Source of the DNA: Stenopsyche tienmushanensis
Taxonomy: Eukaryota; Arthropoda; Insecta; Trichoptera; Stenopsychidae
Reading direction: 5' to 3'
Assembly (NCBI GenBank): GCA_008973525.1
Contig: WACJ01000124.1
Span: forward strand, 1,736,001 to 1,800,000
Length of the DNA stretch: 64,000 nt
In this document: positions 46,780-59,022 of the stretch, in pieces
How positions within the stretch are numbered: position 1 is the stretch's first letter
Layout: each line of letters begins with the position of its first letter
The notes under the pieces: generated by a model
Databases searched by the model: none
What the model was told of the DNA's origin: nothing
The model's input: only the letters and a program-made list of their open reading frames with translations
Position numbers and translations under genes: made by a program

Positions 46780-47786
46780 CTATTGATTACTAGAGGGATA
46801 GATGATTAGTCTAAGGGTTGATCGATAGAATTAAGTCAACACAAAAAAATATCGATCTTGATCACGATGTAATTCAAATATCCCCACCAATAAACACCTA
46901 CTTCGAGATATGAATGCGGTTTATTTTGTACGATATTTTCTACAACGGTCCCACCGTTTAAAAAACGAATTTAGTTTATACCCTTAAATATAATTTGCTA
47001 CTCCCTTTGTGTATGAAATCGTCTCTATTTTGACGACCTTGCGAATATTTCAATGATAAATTCAGTTTGATGTTTCTTTAAAGTTTACCAATTAGTGAGA
47101 ATTCGACGCCAGATCTTAATGTTTTGATACAGCATTTCACAAATCGCTCGAGGCGGTCTCATGGTAATTAATGTCTGAATAGATTTCTCGACAGACTATA
47201 AACTATCGTTTTATGTTTTCCATACACTCACCACAATAATATATTCCTGGCGGGTATATGTTTGAATTTCCTCCCAGACAGTCAATTTGTAGAGGCCAGG
47301 CAGACACAGATGAAGGCTTTGTATCGTCTGAGCCACCCCAACGGTTTCATATCGACTGCCGCCCTTCAAACCAGGAACCCCAGAATCAATATGCGTGCTA
47401 TTTACGATAAGCATAACAGAAATATGGAGGAACCTTTATTGAATTCCACATCACTTTAATGAGGCTTTTGTGCCGAGTGTCAAACCCCAGATAGATATGT
47501 GAGCTTCGCCAACTTGTGCAGAAAAACACGTGGAGATGGCACGTGCTCCATACATATGATTTATCGCCAAATATTAAATCCGCATTGAATCGGCACCAGT
47601 TAAATTAATCCCCATTAATTCCAACGACGAGTGAATGCCGCTGTTTACATAACGCAATAACACGTTTATAATTTGCTCGGGTGATATAACCGGCTACATC
47701 ATTTAAGTCATATCTTTGCCAAATGAATAACATCCTGGGGCGTGGGGCTACGAGGAACCCGGGGGTAATCATCGATTTGATTAAGC
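46780..47786. promoter_or_regulatory. AT-rich then balanced island, possible regulatory DNA
   Basis: From about 47050 to 47780 composition is balanced. Short frames are open on both strands (for example 65 codons at 47262 plus and 67 codons at 47211 minus), which argues for non-coding conserved DNA. CACGTG E-boxes occur near 47528 and 47540. The island is cut off sharply where unit G begins at 47787. Confidence 0.25.
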
Positions 47787-48623
47787 TTTCTTTCGCCAAC
47801 AAGCCATTCGTCCCCCCCAAATGATGAGCTAATATCTCATAAGATATTATGTTACTATAACATAAACGGAGATGCAAGCTTGATTCATTTAATTGTATAT
47901 TAATTATCAGGTCAGTCCAAAAGTTCGTGCGCATCGTTGGGAAATTTTTAAATTTTCCAAGATATATACTTCAGAGCATACTTCATGAATAAATGGATAA
48001 AGCAAATATTCTTCTATGTTGGGCTCATTAAACCCTAATTCATAAAATTTATGCTTAACTTTTATGGTGATCCGCATTAAATAATGAATAATTTTAAATG
48101 TATACCAGTTTTTTAAAATGCAACGGTGCTTAACAATAGACCCATCGGCAATAAATTTGTAAATAGAACAAAGAGCACTTCAGAAAGAAGCGAAAAATTC
48201 TACTTTCAATTCATACTATCCGAGCTTTTGCAACCAATTGCAACTTCAATATAAAAACCTTTCGATATACTTATAATACAAAAAAAGATGTAATAAAAAA
48301 TTCATATACACAAGGAAAGGTCGATAGAATTTAGTTCTATTTTCACATTTAAGTTATGATAATCTATAGATATATATAATCATCATAGTGCAGCCACTAA
48401 CAGTCCACTGCAGAACTATGGGCCTCTTCAATATCCATTCACAGGAAGGGGTTACATCCATATAGTCTGTATCATACATTCACCTCCTCATTCGCTCGAT
48501 ATTGAAGGTAGCATTACCACCGAGTTTTATTTCGAACGCTCACCCAACAGATATATATAATAAATTTCATTAATTCGATTTTCAACTATTTAATATTTCT
48601 ATATATAAGTATAATATTAAAAA
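47787..48623 (+). repeat. Duplicated unit G, copy 2 (interrupted by element S)
   Basis: Near-identical to 42151-42805, including the internal mariner terminal repeat at 47907-47934. It is interrupted at 48381-48548 by a short RTE-tailed element. The 13 bases AGATATATATAAT are present once in copy 1 (42731-42743) and twice here (48368-48380 and 48549-48561). Copy 1 therefore represents the empty site. Confidence 0.92.
48381..48548 (-). mobile_element. Short RTE-tailed retroelement S, copy 2, with 13-bp target duplication
   Basis: A 168-bp insert, minus orientation, running from 5' GTTGGGTGAGCGTTCGAAAT to a 3' CACTATGATG. The 13-bp direct duplication on both sides and the uninterrupted sister copy at 42.7 kb prove insertion by target-primed reverse transcription or a similar process. 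The same 5' start recurs at 50903, so this is a defined short unit rather than random truncation. GCGTTCGAAA resembles a pol III B box, but no A box is visible. Mobilisation by an RTE is inferred from the tail. Confidence 0.85.
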
Positions 48624-50902
48624 GACCAAATAACGAATTTGTTGGTCTAAAAATAAAGATTACGTTCATGGTGCCAACCTTATACGGAAGCAAAATTATA
48701 TTTACGCGATAATCAAACAATTCGTGCAAAAAGTTTCTAGCATGAAATAAGTATTTTTTAATTATAAATTGGTATGTTTATTTGAGATTGATATTTTGAT
48801 TTTTTTGAAAGCTTGATAAAAATTATAAATCATCACAAGTTTTCTGCCAAAAAATATGATATATCATTTCAAGAAATGAAATCGAAATGTACATTTTTGA
48901 AAGCGTAGAATATAGCCTGTTTCGATATAAATGTCCATTTCGAATACCCAGCTTTGCTTGATATATATAAGTTTTTAGGACGACACGACAAATCCATACA
49001 TTGAAAGTAGATGGAGCATATATAAGTGCCGTGAGATTTATTATTATAAATTTTCAGCAGACTTGAATAGCAACTACTTGGAGCATGACTTTCGGTTTCA
49101 CCCGAATAATATTCAGAGTCAACTTGTGAATTTACGGTATGTGAAACGAAAGGGAAAGTCACGTTCGATGAAATTTAGAAATTCCACTACAAGCCTGCAT
49201 TTACACTTCAGCACCGAAAATAGAACACCTTAAAATATAGTTCATGTAATTTCGCCCATACATGTGCTATTGAAATTTTGCAACATAAAAAATCTAAACT
49301 GATAAGTAATATTTAAGAAAGTATCCCTTTGTGAAAGTATAGGATTCAACTCTTTGCTGAGAAACTCTTATCCGACAAAGTTGAAAATATATTGCCGGCA
49401 AAAATATTTTTACAGAACGTGCAAAGAAAATTCATTAAAAACTTGCTGAGCTACGCTGAACTCTCGTAAATGATTAAAAGTAAATATTAAGCTTTGATCA
49501 AAGTTTTCGATGAATAAATACAGCTTCCATTGAAGAAACGTCATGAAATTATTAGGCATTTCATGAATTCCGCACAACTTCGGAGAGTTTTTAATCACTC
49601 GTATCACACACAGGCTGCAGAACTTTCGCCAAACATCAATGAGCAAATAGCTTTGCTATACTTGATATTATAAATTGACATTGATTACAGGTCGTATTTA
49701 AATTCTGAAATTAGCGACTTCAGATGATACTTTCCGTGAATAAATTTCGTGGGCGAATTTTTGCTACATAATACGTTAAATTTATTTCAAAAGGCTAATC
49801 TTCTAAATATTATCCACATGAGCACCTAATCTCGGATGTTGAATATCCTTGAGAATAACAGGATTAATCATACTGCCACATTAAAGTCTAATCTATAATT
49901 TCTCACGTACCGAATGTTCAAGAGCTTCGTAAATGACAATTTTAAGATGTAAATTAGCAATCTCTATATGTGTATATGTTATACAACATTTTTATTTACC
50001 ATAAAATATACAATAATAAATACATTAAATTACGATAAAACTCCATTTATTTACGAATAATATTGTTATGAAAAGTAGGGGGGAATTCCTATGGGAGTGA
50101 GGGATTTTAGAGTTGATACTTTTAAGAAATGATGAATAAGTCACGATCCTTGACTTTGTGCTCATACTCAAGAAGCTTATGCCTGTATCCAGGAGAAAGA
50201 GAATAACGTAGCTATAATAGGAAGCCTTGGTTATACTCGATGAAAAGATGCGTCGTCGTTTGATTTCTTGCGGCCGAAAACGTTGTCTTTTCTAAAGCTT
50301 TAAAAATAAACATCTTAAATAGACCAGCCATTTTTGGGCTCTTATTAGGGCTTATACAAAAACCGATATTCTTCAAAATCGGTCTTCAGTTTTCGAACGA
50401 AAGTTGTGGAAGCCGAAAACCGGTTTCCACCGGTTACCACATTAAATTAATAATGACAATTTACATTTATATAATAATCACAGAAATACAATAATTGGCA
50501 CATTCAATCAAATATTTTTAAGCCTAATTTTAGCATTATCTTCCGTTGACTTCTATATCGTTTTGATATCGGCGAACTGAAAGGGTCAACCTGAAATGAC
50601 CTGAATGTCAACCAAAAAAGTTGTACGAGGACGGGAAGACACCCTCAGTTGGTGTAGGAACGAATCCGAGATGCAGTTAAATATCACGTATGTCTTCATC
50701 CTATACCGGCAACGCCCAAGCAAGGAAAGGAGAGACTGGACTCTTTGCACTCCAGAAAGCCCTTTCCAGTAGAATCAAAAAGGTCGTTTAGAGTAGTTTT
50801 CCACTGACTTCCAAAGAAAGTTACTCAGTATTTACAAACCTCTCACACTCCCTATCGAGATGGTCGCGAAAGCAGTCATCAATACGTTCATTCAGGATAC
50901 CC
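48624..50902. other. AT-rich stretch, partly balanced after 48.85 kb
   Basis: Patches at 48860-49200 and 49400-49650 have open short frames with no recognisable product. At 50418-50436, AAAACCGGTTTCCACCGGTTACC holds two Grainyhead-type cores 11 bp apart. At about 50582-50602, GGGTCA and TGACCT half-sites face each other, a weak nuclear-receptor-like pair. The 50600-50820 segment is balanced and unrecognised. Confidence 0.3.
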
Positions 50903-51095
50903 GTTGGGTGAGCGTTCGAAATAAAAATCGGTGGTAATGCTACCTTTAATATCGAGCGAATGAGGAGGTGAATGTATGATACAGACGAAATTAATGTAAC
51001 CCCTTCCTGTAAATGGATATTGAAGAGGCCCATAGTTCTGCAGTGGACTGTTTGTGACTGCACTTTGATGATGACGATGAATGATGATATAGAAA
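50903..51095 (+). mobile_element. Short RTE-tailed retroelement S, copy 3
   Basis: Starts GTTGGGTGAGCGTTCGAAAT exactly as copy 2 and ends in a GATGATGACGATGAATGATGAT tract of degenerate repeats. Several substitutions separate it from copy 2, so it is probably older. No clear flanking duplication is visible. Confidence 0.75.
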
Positions 51096-51399
51096 TAGTA
51101 AATGACGTCATCGTGAAAGTTGATAAGCAATTCGTGAATCATGTCGCCTAAGGGTAAATATTTCGTAGAAGATGTGCATTTTACTTCAGCCTTGTATAAG
51201 AATCAATTACAAAAAAGGTTCAAAACTATTTAAAAACTCTTCTAAGAAGAACCTTTTCTTACCTATACCAACGAGTCGTAACACCGAGTGCAAGAGCATG
51301 TGCCTTCTAGTAAATAATTCAATAGTTTTCGTTCAAAATTCTTAAATAATGAAAAAATATTTTTTATATTTAAAACTGAACTTTTAGTATTAACAAACC

Positions 51400-51669
51400 G
51401 GTTTTCGAAGGTCACAATTATTGCCTAATTGTAGATAATAAGATATTAGATCAAATATAAGTTGAAGTTTTTCCAATCGATCGTCTCGACCCAAGTTGAT
51501 TTCCAAGATTTATAAAAGTAAATACCAATACGATTAATACAAGTATGCAGAACTATCTATAAGTAGCTGAAGCATTGATTAAAATATCATTCAAAAGCTC
51601 CGCTTTGAATAATTCTATCCTAACTTAACCATATGAGGAAATCAAATGAAAAAATAGCCATATGAGAAG
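51400..51669 (+). repeat. Dispersed repeat F, copy 3 (diverged)
   Basis: Contains CCAATCGATCGTCTCGACCC, matching the cores at 7.55 and 36.3 kb, with weaker downstream similarity. It abuts the RTE-like fragment that begins near 51670. Confidence 0.35.
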
Positions 51670-52126
51670 TTACTAACTTGAAATGTCGTCGTTCTTGTTC
51701 AACATTTGTTCCTTTATTTAAGCATATGGCCAACCTTAAGGAAACCACAGTCTTTCCCCATTTATGCTACGCGAGTATTTCTTTTATGAATGCGTCTCAT
51801 AATTTCCAGAATATTATATTCCATAGCTCTTTGGGTAGTTCTCAACATCTGAAATTAATTGGTCCTATACGAAACGAGATAACATCGACGTCGGTTAAAC
51901 ACCGTCATTATTCAATTTGAGTACCGTCACACACAATGAGAAACACAGATCGAGTCAATCTTAACTTGAGCGGCTGTAATGTTAAGGACCACTATATTAG
52001 AGTCGACATCTGCACGTTGATTTCGTCTTTGAATGGAGACATTTCGAATATTGGAGAATTTCTATTTATGAACAGTACATCCGAAGTACGCACGAGAATA
52101 ATTAATTCGATTTCGATTACGTTTTG
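51670..52126 (-). pseudogene. Non-LTR (RTE/CR1-like) reverse transcriptase fragment
   Basis: Minus-strand reading gives a KDEINVQM stretch, a SLTLQPLKLRL stretch, and then MLRTTQRAMEYNILEI-MRRI followed by HKRNTRVA and a stop. The L-xTQRAME-x-ILxI-x-R-x-RN block is typical of the region following the RT domain in RTE-like elements. The expected CVLPTMTYG-ETW block is unrecognisable apart from a short echo. Frames shift at least twice. Family assignment beyond non-LTR is uncertain. Confidence 0.5.
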
Positions 52127-53122
52127 ATGTATTTGGGGTATTTGCGGGCCCTCTGAATATTTAAAATGATGGAAATCCTCGATACAAAAAATAGTTTTAA
52201 CCCCAACGCCGGATGTTATATAATTTTATTTTTAATTCATGCCCGTTACAAATTTAAAAATCACCCTATATGGGGTGAATAAAGGCTGACCCACCATGGC
52301 CACCGGATATCCGGGCCGCCTGCCAAATCTCATGTAGAAGAGGCGGAACACTTCTTGCCCTCCCTATATTTTTATCTTTCCATTTGGAATGACTTTAACT
52401 GACCTTGTATGATACATGTAAAATAAATTAAGCCCTACAAATACATGAAATCACGTGCTTTCCATTAGCAAAATTGTAATTTCCGCATTAAATAGGCAAC
52501 AATTTACGTCGCATTAATCTAGAGTTTTTCTTAAGGGCGCAACCGACTAATGGAAAACGTATATGTAACGTAATATTTTCCCATAATCCGATCCCCGAGT
52601 TTATAAGTAAATTTTATGTGCCACGTAATTACCTCAGATGTGATATTCACCCCCGAGGGTTGGTTTCGTTTAAGAGGTCGTCTTCGGAGCAACATCGTGG
52701 AACTTTACTGGGAAAGCTTGTTAGGCCTTAAGACTTCGTGGTCCGAAATTGGGCTAGCACTTTGGGCGGCTTCTCAGGGTGGGGTACCCTGATTCAATTT
52801 GTGTCATGGAGATTGGCCTCAAAGTAGCGTGGGCAGTGATGGCGATATGAAAAAAAGGCCACGGGACAAAGAGATCGAAATTTATTATTCAATCTTCGCA
52901 CGGAAATATTTTTCGCATCTTGCTTACCAGATCAAGGTCAAAAAATAAACAAATTTTATTAATAAAATTTTGACGTACCCTAAAATAATTGACAGTGTCA
53001 GGAAAATAAATTTATAATATAAGTATAGTATAAACAACTAATGTAAATGGATTAAAATAGGGAGCATTTGATTTGAAGGACGGATTATATTATATATGCA
53101 TGCATCATAGTTGGTGCTTGAG
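52127..53122. promoter_or_regulatory. Balanced island (52.2-52.87 kb), possible regulatory DNA
   Basis: Composition is balanced with segments such as CCACCGGATATCCGGGCCG and GGGGTACCC palindromes. No frame looks like protein, and no repeat match was found elsewhere. After 52.9 kb the DNA becomes AT-rich again. Confidence 0.25.
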
Positions 53123-53705
53123 TAGAGGTTCTTAACCTTTTTTGACCGCAACTCTTGACTTGCTTAAATATGAACAAACCCTATACAGAAATTACATATT
53201 ATTATTATAGAAAGTAGTAATAATCTATGAAATAATAAATTGTAATCATAGTTCTATTTGTCAAAAGATATGAATCATTAGTACTGTGTGATCCTTGACC
53301 TTACAAACCGTATTTATAAGGTAGCATTCTATTGCTTGTAGACAGATCCTGCTTTTAATTTTGAAAACCAAACTAACACTTTCATAACTTCATTACTTAA
53401 ACCAATTTTTTTCTCTTCAGTTTTTTTTTCAGAACGAACATATTGAGTCATTGTATTTTTGAAACCCGTAATATAAACTTTAATGATCTCTTCTTGTGTC
53501 TAACCGTATCTTCTAAAATTAAAAACGATCGATTTTTTCGTCTTCCAATAGTATATTTACTGTCAAGAAAGAAAACATCTCGTTTTCTTGAACTGCTATT
53601 AATTGCATTATTAATATCATCATAATGTGAGGGAAACCTTGTATGAAAATGTTCAAATTATTAAGTTTAGCAAATATATCTGAAAATGAAACCAAATTCA
53701 ATTTA
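53123..53705 (-). mobile_element. hAT remnant with one terminus and transposase piece
   Basis: At 53123 the sequence TAGAGGTTCTTAACCTTTTTT matches a hAT terminus. On the minus strand (53519-53701) the frame reads SFSDIFAKLNNLNIFIQG, matching the LSDIFxxLNxLNxxLQG block of BED-type hAT transposases upstream of the dimerisation domain. Further downstream reading degrades. The opposite end was not found. Confidence 0.6.
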
Positions 53706-53929
53706 TTTTATTAAGAGATCCGAAACGTCAAAGGGTGATTATTGAAATAAAATTTCTATAGGCGTATTAGGACACATTGATCAGAACGTCACGAAATGTG
53801 AAACGCATCCCCTTACCCGATTCCAAAAGAGTGAAAAAAGAGGCTGAATCGTTTTTAGTCTCCGGATCGCATTGGTTATAAAATCGTTTATACTCACTTC
53901 GTTTCCATCGCATATATAATATAATAAAC

Positions 53930-54040
53930 ACGCCACGGCGCATGCGCATATTACATAGTACACACACAGTACACGCAGTATACGCGCAGTACACGCAGCA
54001 CAAGGGTTTTTGAAAAAGATGGCGAACCAAACTTTAGACA
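53930..54040. promoter_or_regulatory. Promoter-like cluster: NRF1-type palindrome and YY1-type motif
   Basis: GCGCATGCGC at 53938-53947 is the perfect palindromic consensus for NRF1 (Ewg in insects), a mark of housekeeping promoters. Eighty bases on, AAGATGGCG at 54016-54024 matches the YY1/Pho core. Between them lies a short imperfect tandem of CAGTACACGC units. No exon could be attached on either strand, so a promoter role is inference. Confidence 0.35.
53965..54003 (+). repeat. Imperfect tandem of CAGTACACGC units
   Basis: Units CAGTACACGC, AGTATACGCG and CAGTACACGCAG follow each other with a period of about 10-15 bp. An ACACAC stretch precedes them. It makes a local cysteine-rich chance frame on the minus strand (53767-54030). 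Confidence 0.6.
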
Positions 54041-54180
54041 TGGCACAAACTATGTGTACCTATAGGTAGTCCAGCGACTATCATCTTTTGTTCGAGTCCC
54101 ATAAAAGGTGTGACTGGCGACCAAATTTTTAAAAACATATATACGCCATGAAAAACCATCTTATATATATATATATATAA

Positions 54181-55544
54181 TCGTAAAGTACTGATGAAAT
54201 TAATTTAAATATCAAAATAATATAAATATACGTTATGATTCCATTATACATCTATTCCACACATAGAACATTTTTATATATTAGCTTTTTAATGTCCAAA
54301 CGTAATTTCATGAGATAATTTTGTTTGTCTAATTTTATTACGGAAATTGCGGCATACTCGACAGAATGGTGTGAGCGCTACCACTAAATCTAATTCCAAG
54401 ATTTAGATGAACGCAACCTTAATGTGATTAGTTGCTAAGATAACTGGACTTACTAAAATTATACTGAAGTAATCTCTCTCCTTATATTTACCAAAATTAA
54501 TTCGAGCCTAAATAAAGAAAATTTTGGTTTTCTCATGAAAGCTAAACAAATAAAAACACGCATTTCAAATATGCTCCTCACGAATATTATACAACAAAAA
54601 AACAATATCAAAAGGAAGTGAAAGATTTTCAAAGAAATAATAAGGGATGGCTTCCAACAACATTGACAAAATAAATTGAAAACACAAACATATAGCCTTA
54701 TCTTCATCACACAAGTTTCCCTTTGACCCGAATCTTATCAAAGTAAGCCTCCCAGTTATCAGTCCATAGCCATCATCATCACGTACTTCTCCTTTTTGTA
54801 TCGGAAATTGGCGACAAATAAACCAGGCCTTTCTCTGATCTTTTTCTCCCTCTGCGCTCGTCGCTAATTCCTGCAGGCTCAATCTTGACTACAAAAGATT
54901 TCTTTCTTGATTTTATCATTGTTATGTCGCCCTGGCACATTTACATGCAAATATATAGTAAACCGTCGGCATCAAAGAAAATTTTAGTGCGATATCAAAG
55001 TACATTTCCAATACTTTTCCGAATTGCTCCGCGATTCGCCTATTTTTTTCGTCCCTAAGAAATACATACGATCGTAAAAAATATCATTTGAAATATTTCT
55101 CGGCTTTCGTCGATATTTTTTTAAATATTTCTCATTGGTGTTTTTATTATGCTGTCCTTAAAAAAAGTTTCAATCAATATCGGTGTCATTCAAGTATTAA
55201 TTTTGACTACAGGGCGATTCTATACTCCCGATTTCATTATATTAATACCTTTTGCACTAATATATTATGCAAATTTGAAATCAGTATCCTACATAATATC
55301 CTATTATCCTAGTCAAAACTATTCATTAATTGACTTGTTATCATTATAAAAGAGAACTTGTTGAGTCTATAATAGGTGAAGGCTTTAACGTTATAATTTT
55401 TATAAGTATTATTGATGAAAAAAGAGACTGAATAAGCGAATTTGGAAAAAGTAGCATCTGAAATGCTATACAATATGCACGGAAAATATGAAATTTTTAA
55501 ATACTTTAATTAAATTTATAAACCTCTCACAGCCAATGCAAATG
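54181..55544. other. Mostly AT-rich stretch, no supported gene
   Basis: Begins after a (TA)9 tract at 54162-54179. A balanced patch at 54710-55090 holds short frames without recognisable product. Confidence 0.4.
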
Positions 55545-56689
<1,145 letters not shown>

Positions 56690-56691
56690 TA

Positions 56692-59022
56692 TTCGAAAAT
56701 AATTACAATTCTTGGAAGAAGAAAAAATAGAACTCTAGATGATGCCGAAGAAAGTTCCGAAAATATGAATATTTCACCAATAAAAAACAATACCTTAAAT
56801 GGTAACTCATAATGATGGTGAAGAAACCCTTGTGTATATGATATCTTTGTAATACATTTTACCATAATAGCAAAATTGTTTCAATAAACATATTTATCTT
56901 TCATATTAAATGAAACTATTGATGTTTAATACGGAATATTTTAGGAACTTAACGACAGTATTATAAAGGTATACATTATATTTATTCTCTATTCTTCCGA
57001 CGACTAACTTTCAATGGATTAATTCCTATTTTTTGTTATGAAATTTTATATATATTAAGCAGTCATTGTTTTATATTGCAACCTTAATTGAAAAGTGTAT
57101 TGGCAAAAATGTATTGCAAAACACACATGGAGAATTTGTGCTAATTTAAAAATTGGCAGTCTTGTATTAATATTCGTACTATATATTAATACATAGTTTT
57201 TCATAATATATATTTTAGATTGTTAATTCTAATTAATAAAGAATGGACGATGTAATGAGTCGAACATCACATTAATCATAACATCATGCATCATCAAGTT
57301 TTTCCAGTTTTAAAAATGACACATCGATCAGCATTGGCTTATCGTCAATATTTGAATGTAAATCGATGCTTTTTTGTGTACTTATAAATCAAAATCAGTA
57401 GATGTCTGAGTTTGATATAAATTGTTTGGGAAAATTGATATTTTCATACAACTTATTGGCATTTTTAAAGCGATGAATGCACACGCTGCTTTGGCGAGCA
57501 TTAAAGGAATCGCTTTGTATCGAAATTGAATATTTTATATTTTGAACTCTCAAAAGAGATTCAAATACAGAAACCAATAACATAAATGTCTGACTGTCAA
57601 ATATGTAATATTCGAGAAATAGTGTAATAGAGATAAAAAGAGATTGCGTGCATATACGTGGAATGGGACTGTAAAACCTTCTCTTATCTCTGTAGCGTGG
57701 AATAGTGGTCTTAGAACTATTCCTTTCATTTGACATCCGCGGTATATGCTTTGGAATAATGGAAGATTTTTAGTCTTAGAGTGGAGATTAGGAGGCTAGC
57801 TGTGAGCCTTGTGATAATAAACACGGTGTTGGTATTGTTTAGCTCGATGGCTGTGAGCTTCGCAAATGGATATTGCCCGTAGAGATGAGTTTGCTCGGCG
57901 AAGACATAAGATAAACACCATTCCCTGCCTGCAGACAAAACATCCGAGGACAATGAGCACCCTCCGCTCATGATAAACATCGTCAATTTTCCACGGTAAA
58001 TCGATACGTCTGTATTAGCGAGACAATGTTAATTAGGGAAAAACAAATAGAACCTTAGGGGAATGATTAAAGACTGCGCTGCTAGTGTAACCCGATAGAC
58101 CCTACGTCCTTCGCCGGTGAAATTATAACCTATTTTGATCAACAGAATTAACCTAATTAACTTCTTCTTATCTGATATTTGGAAGACGTCCAACGAAAGT
58201 ATTTTGATATTCAAAGGAAACAATTTAAATTTGACACCATGTCCTCATGGTCGGGAGGCGAAGCGTAGTACCTCCGAGCTACTGATGATAATTTAATTGC
58301 ACAATTAAATTACTTTTATTATGTAACACAAATTCAGTATAAAATAAATTATACTGTTTCGAAAGATCCTTAAATAATTAATTCGCAAAGCAAAACTCTC
58401 TAACATTAGCCATAAAAACACAGTACAATTCTACTGAAACAGGAGATGGCAGGATTAATAAACAAAGACCCTACAATTAATGTTTATAAAACCCTATTTT
58501 ATTATTAAAATATCTTATTACACTTTTTCATCATGCCTAAATTACTAATTGAAAATGTAGAAAATCAAAGCAAAAATGTTTGTTTTTTTAAGCTTACATT
58601 AAGGATTAAAATCAATTTCCTGACAGTTTTTTCCTTTTATTTTGTATCAAATAGTATAAAAATAACTAATTATTAATTTAGGTGTTCAAATGACGTCTGT
58701 ATTGGATATCATTTGTACTTATATTGTCAATTAATGAGTCAAATTAGCAATTTATTTCTGATATAAGCTCGAAAATTATACTCTTTGCCGAATAAAACGG
58801 CAAAATTTAAAACGTTTTATTCCATCCTTTATAATACCATATAATTTTAAATTTCTGCTTCCACTGGTTTGTGAATTTACAATTTATTTATAAAAAAATC
58901 TTTCTGAAAAAATATCCATTATTAATTTCTACATGGTTTTTCATAGCAAATATATGTTTTAAAATGTGGTAGCCATTGACACCTCCTATCGTCCCGCATA
59001 AAAATTTATATGTTTAATTATA
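56692..59022. other. AT-rich DNA around a balanced island at 57.4-58.27 kb
   Basis: The island has minus-strand frames of 113 and 86 codons (57395-57736, 57726-57986) with no recognised product. On the plus strand, 57771-57878 encodes a hydrophobic leader-like stretch, LAVSLVIINTVLVLFSSMAV, ending SFANGYCP before a stop, without its own ATG. Downstream, HSLPADKTSEDNEHPPLMIN ends near a GTAAAT donor. A small secreted-peptide gene is possible but unsupported. Beyond 58.3 kb the DNA is AT-rich. Confidence 0.2.

Noticed and set aside
53767..54030. Cysteine-rich 87-codon minus-strand protein
   Set aside because: The cysteines come from the CAGTACACGC tandem and ACAC tract. No conserved spacing or signal peptide.
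54053..54125. tRNA gene
   Set aside because: TTGTTCGAGTCCC looks like a B box, but no cloverleaf can be folded around it and the A box is poor.
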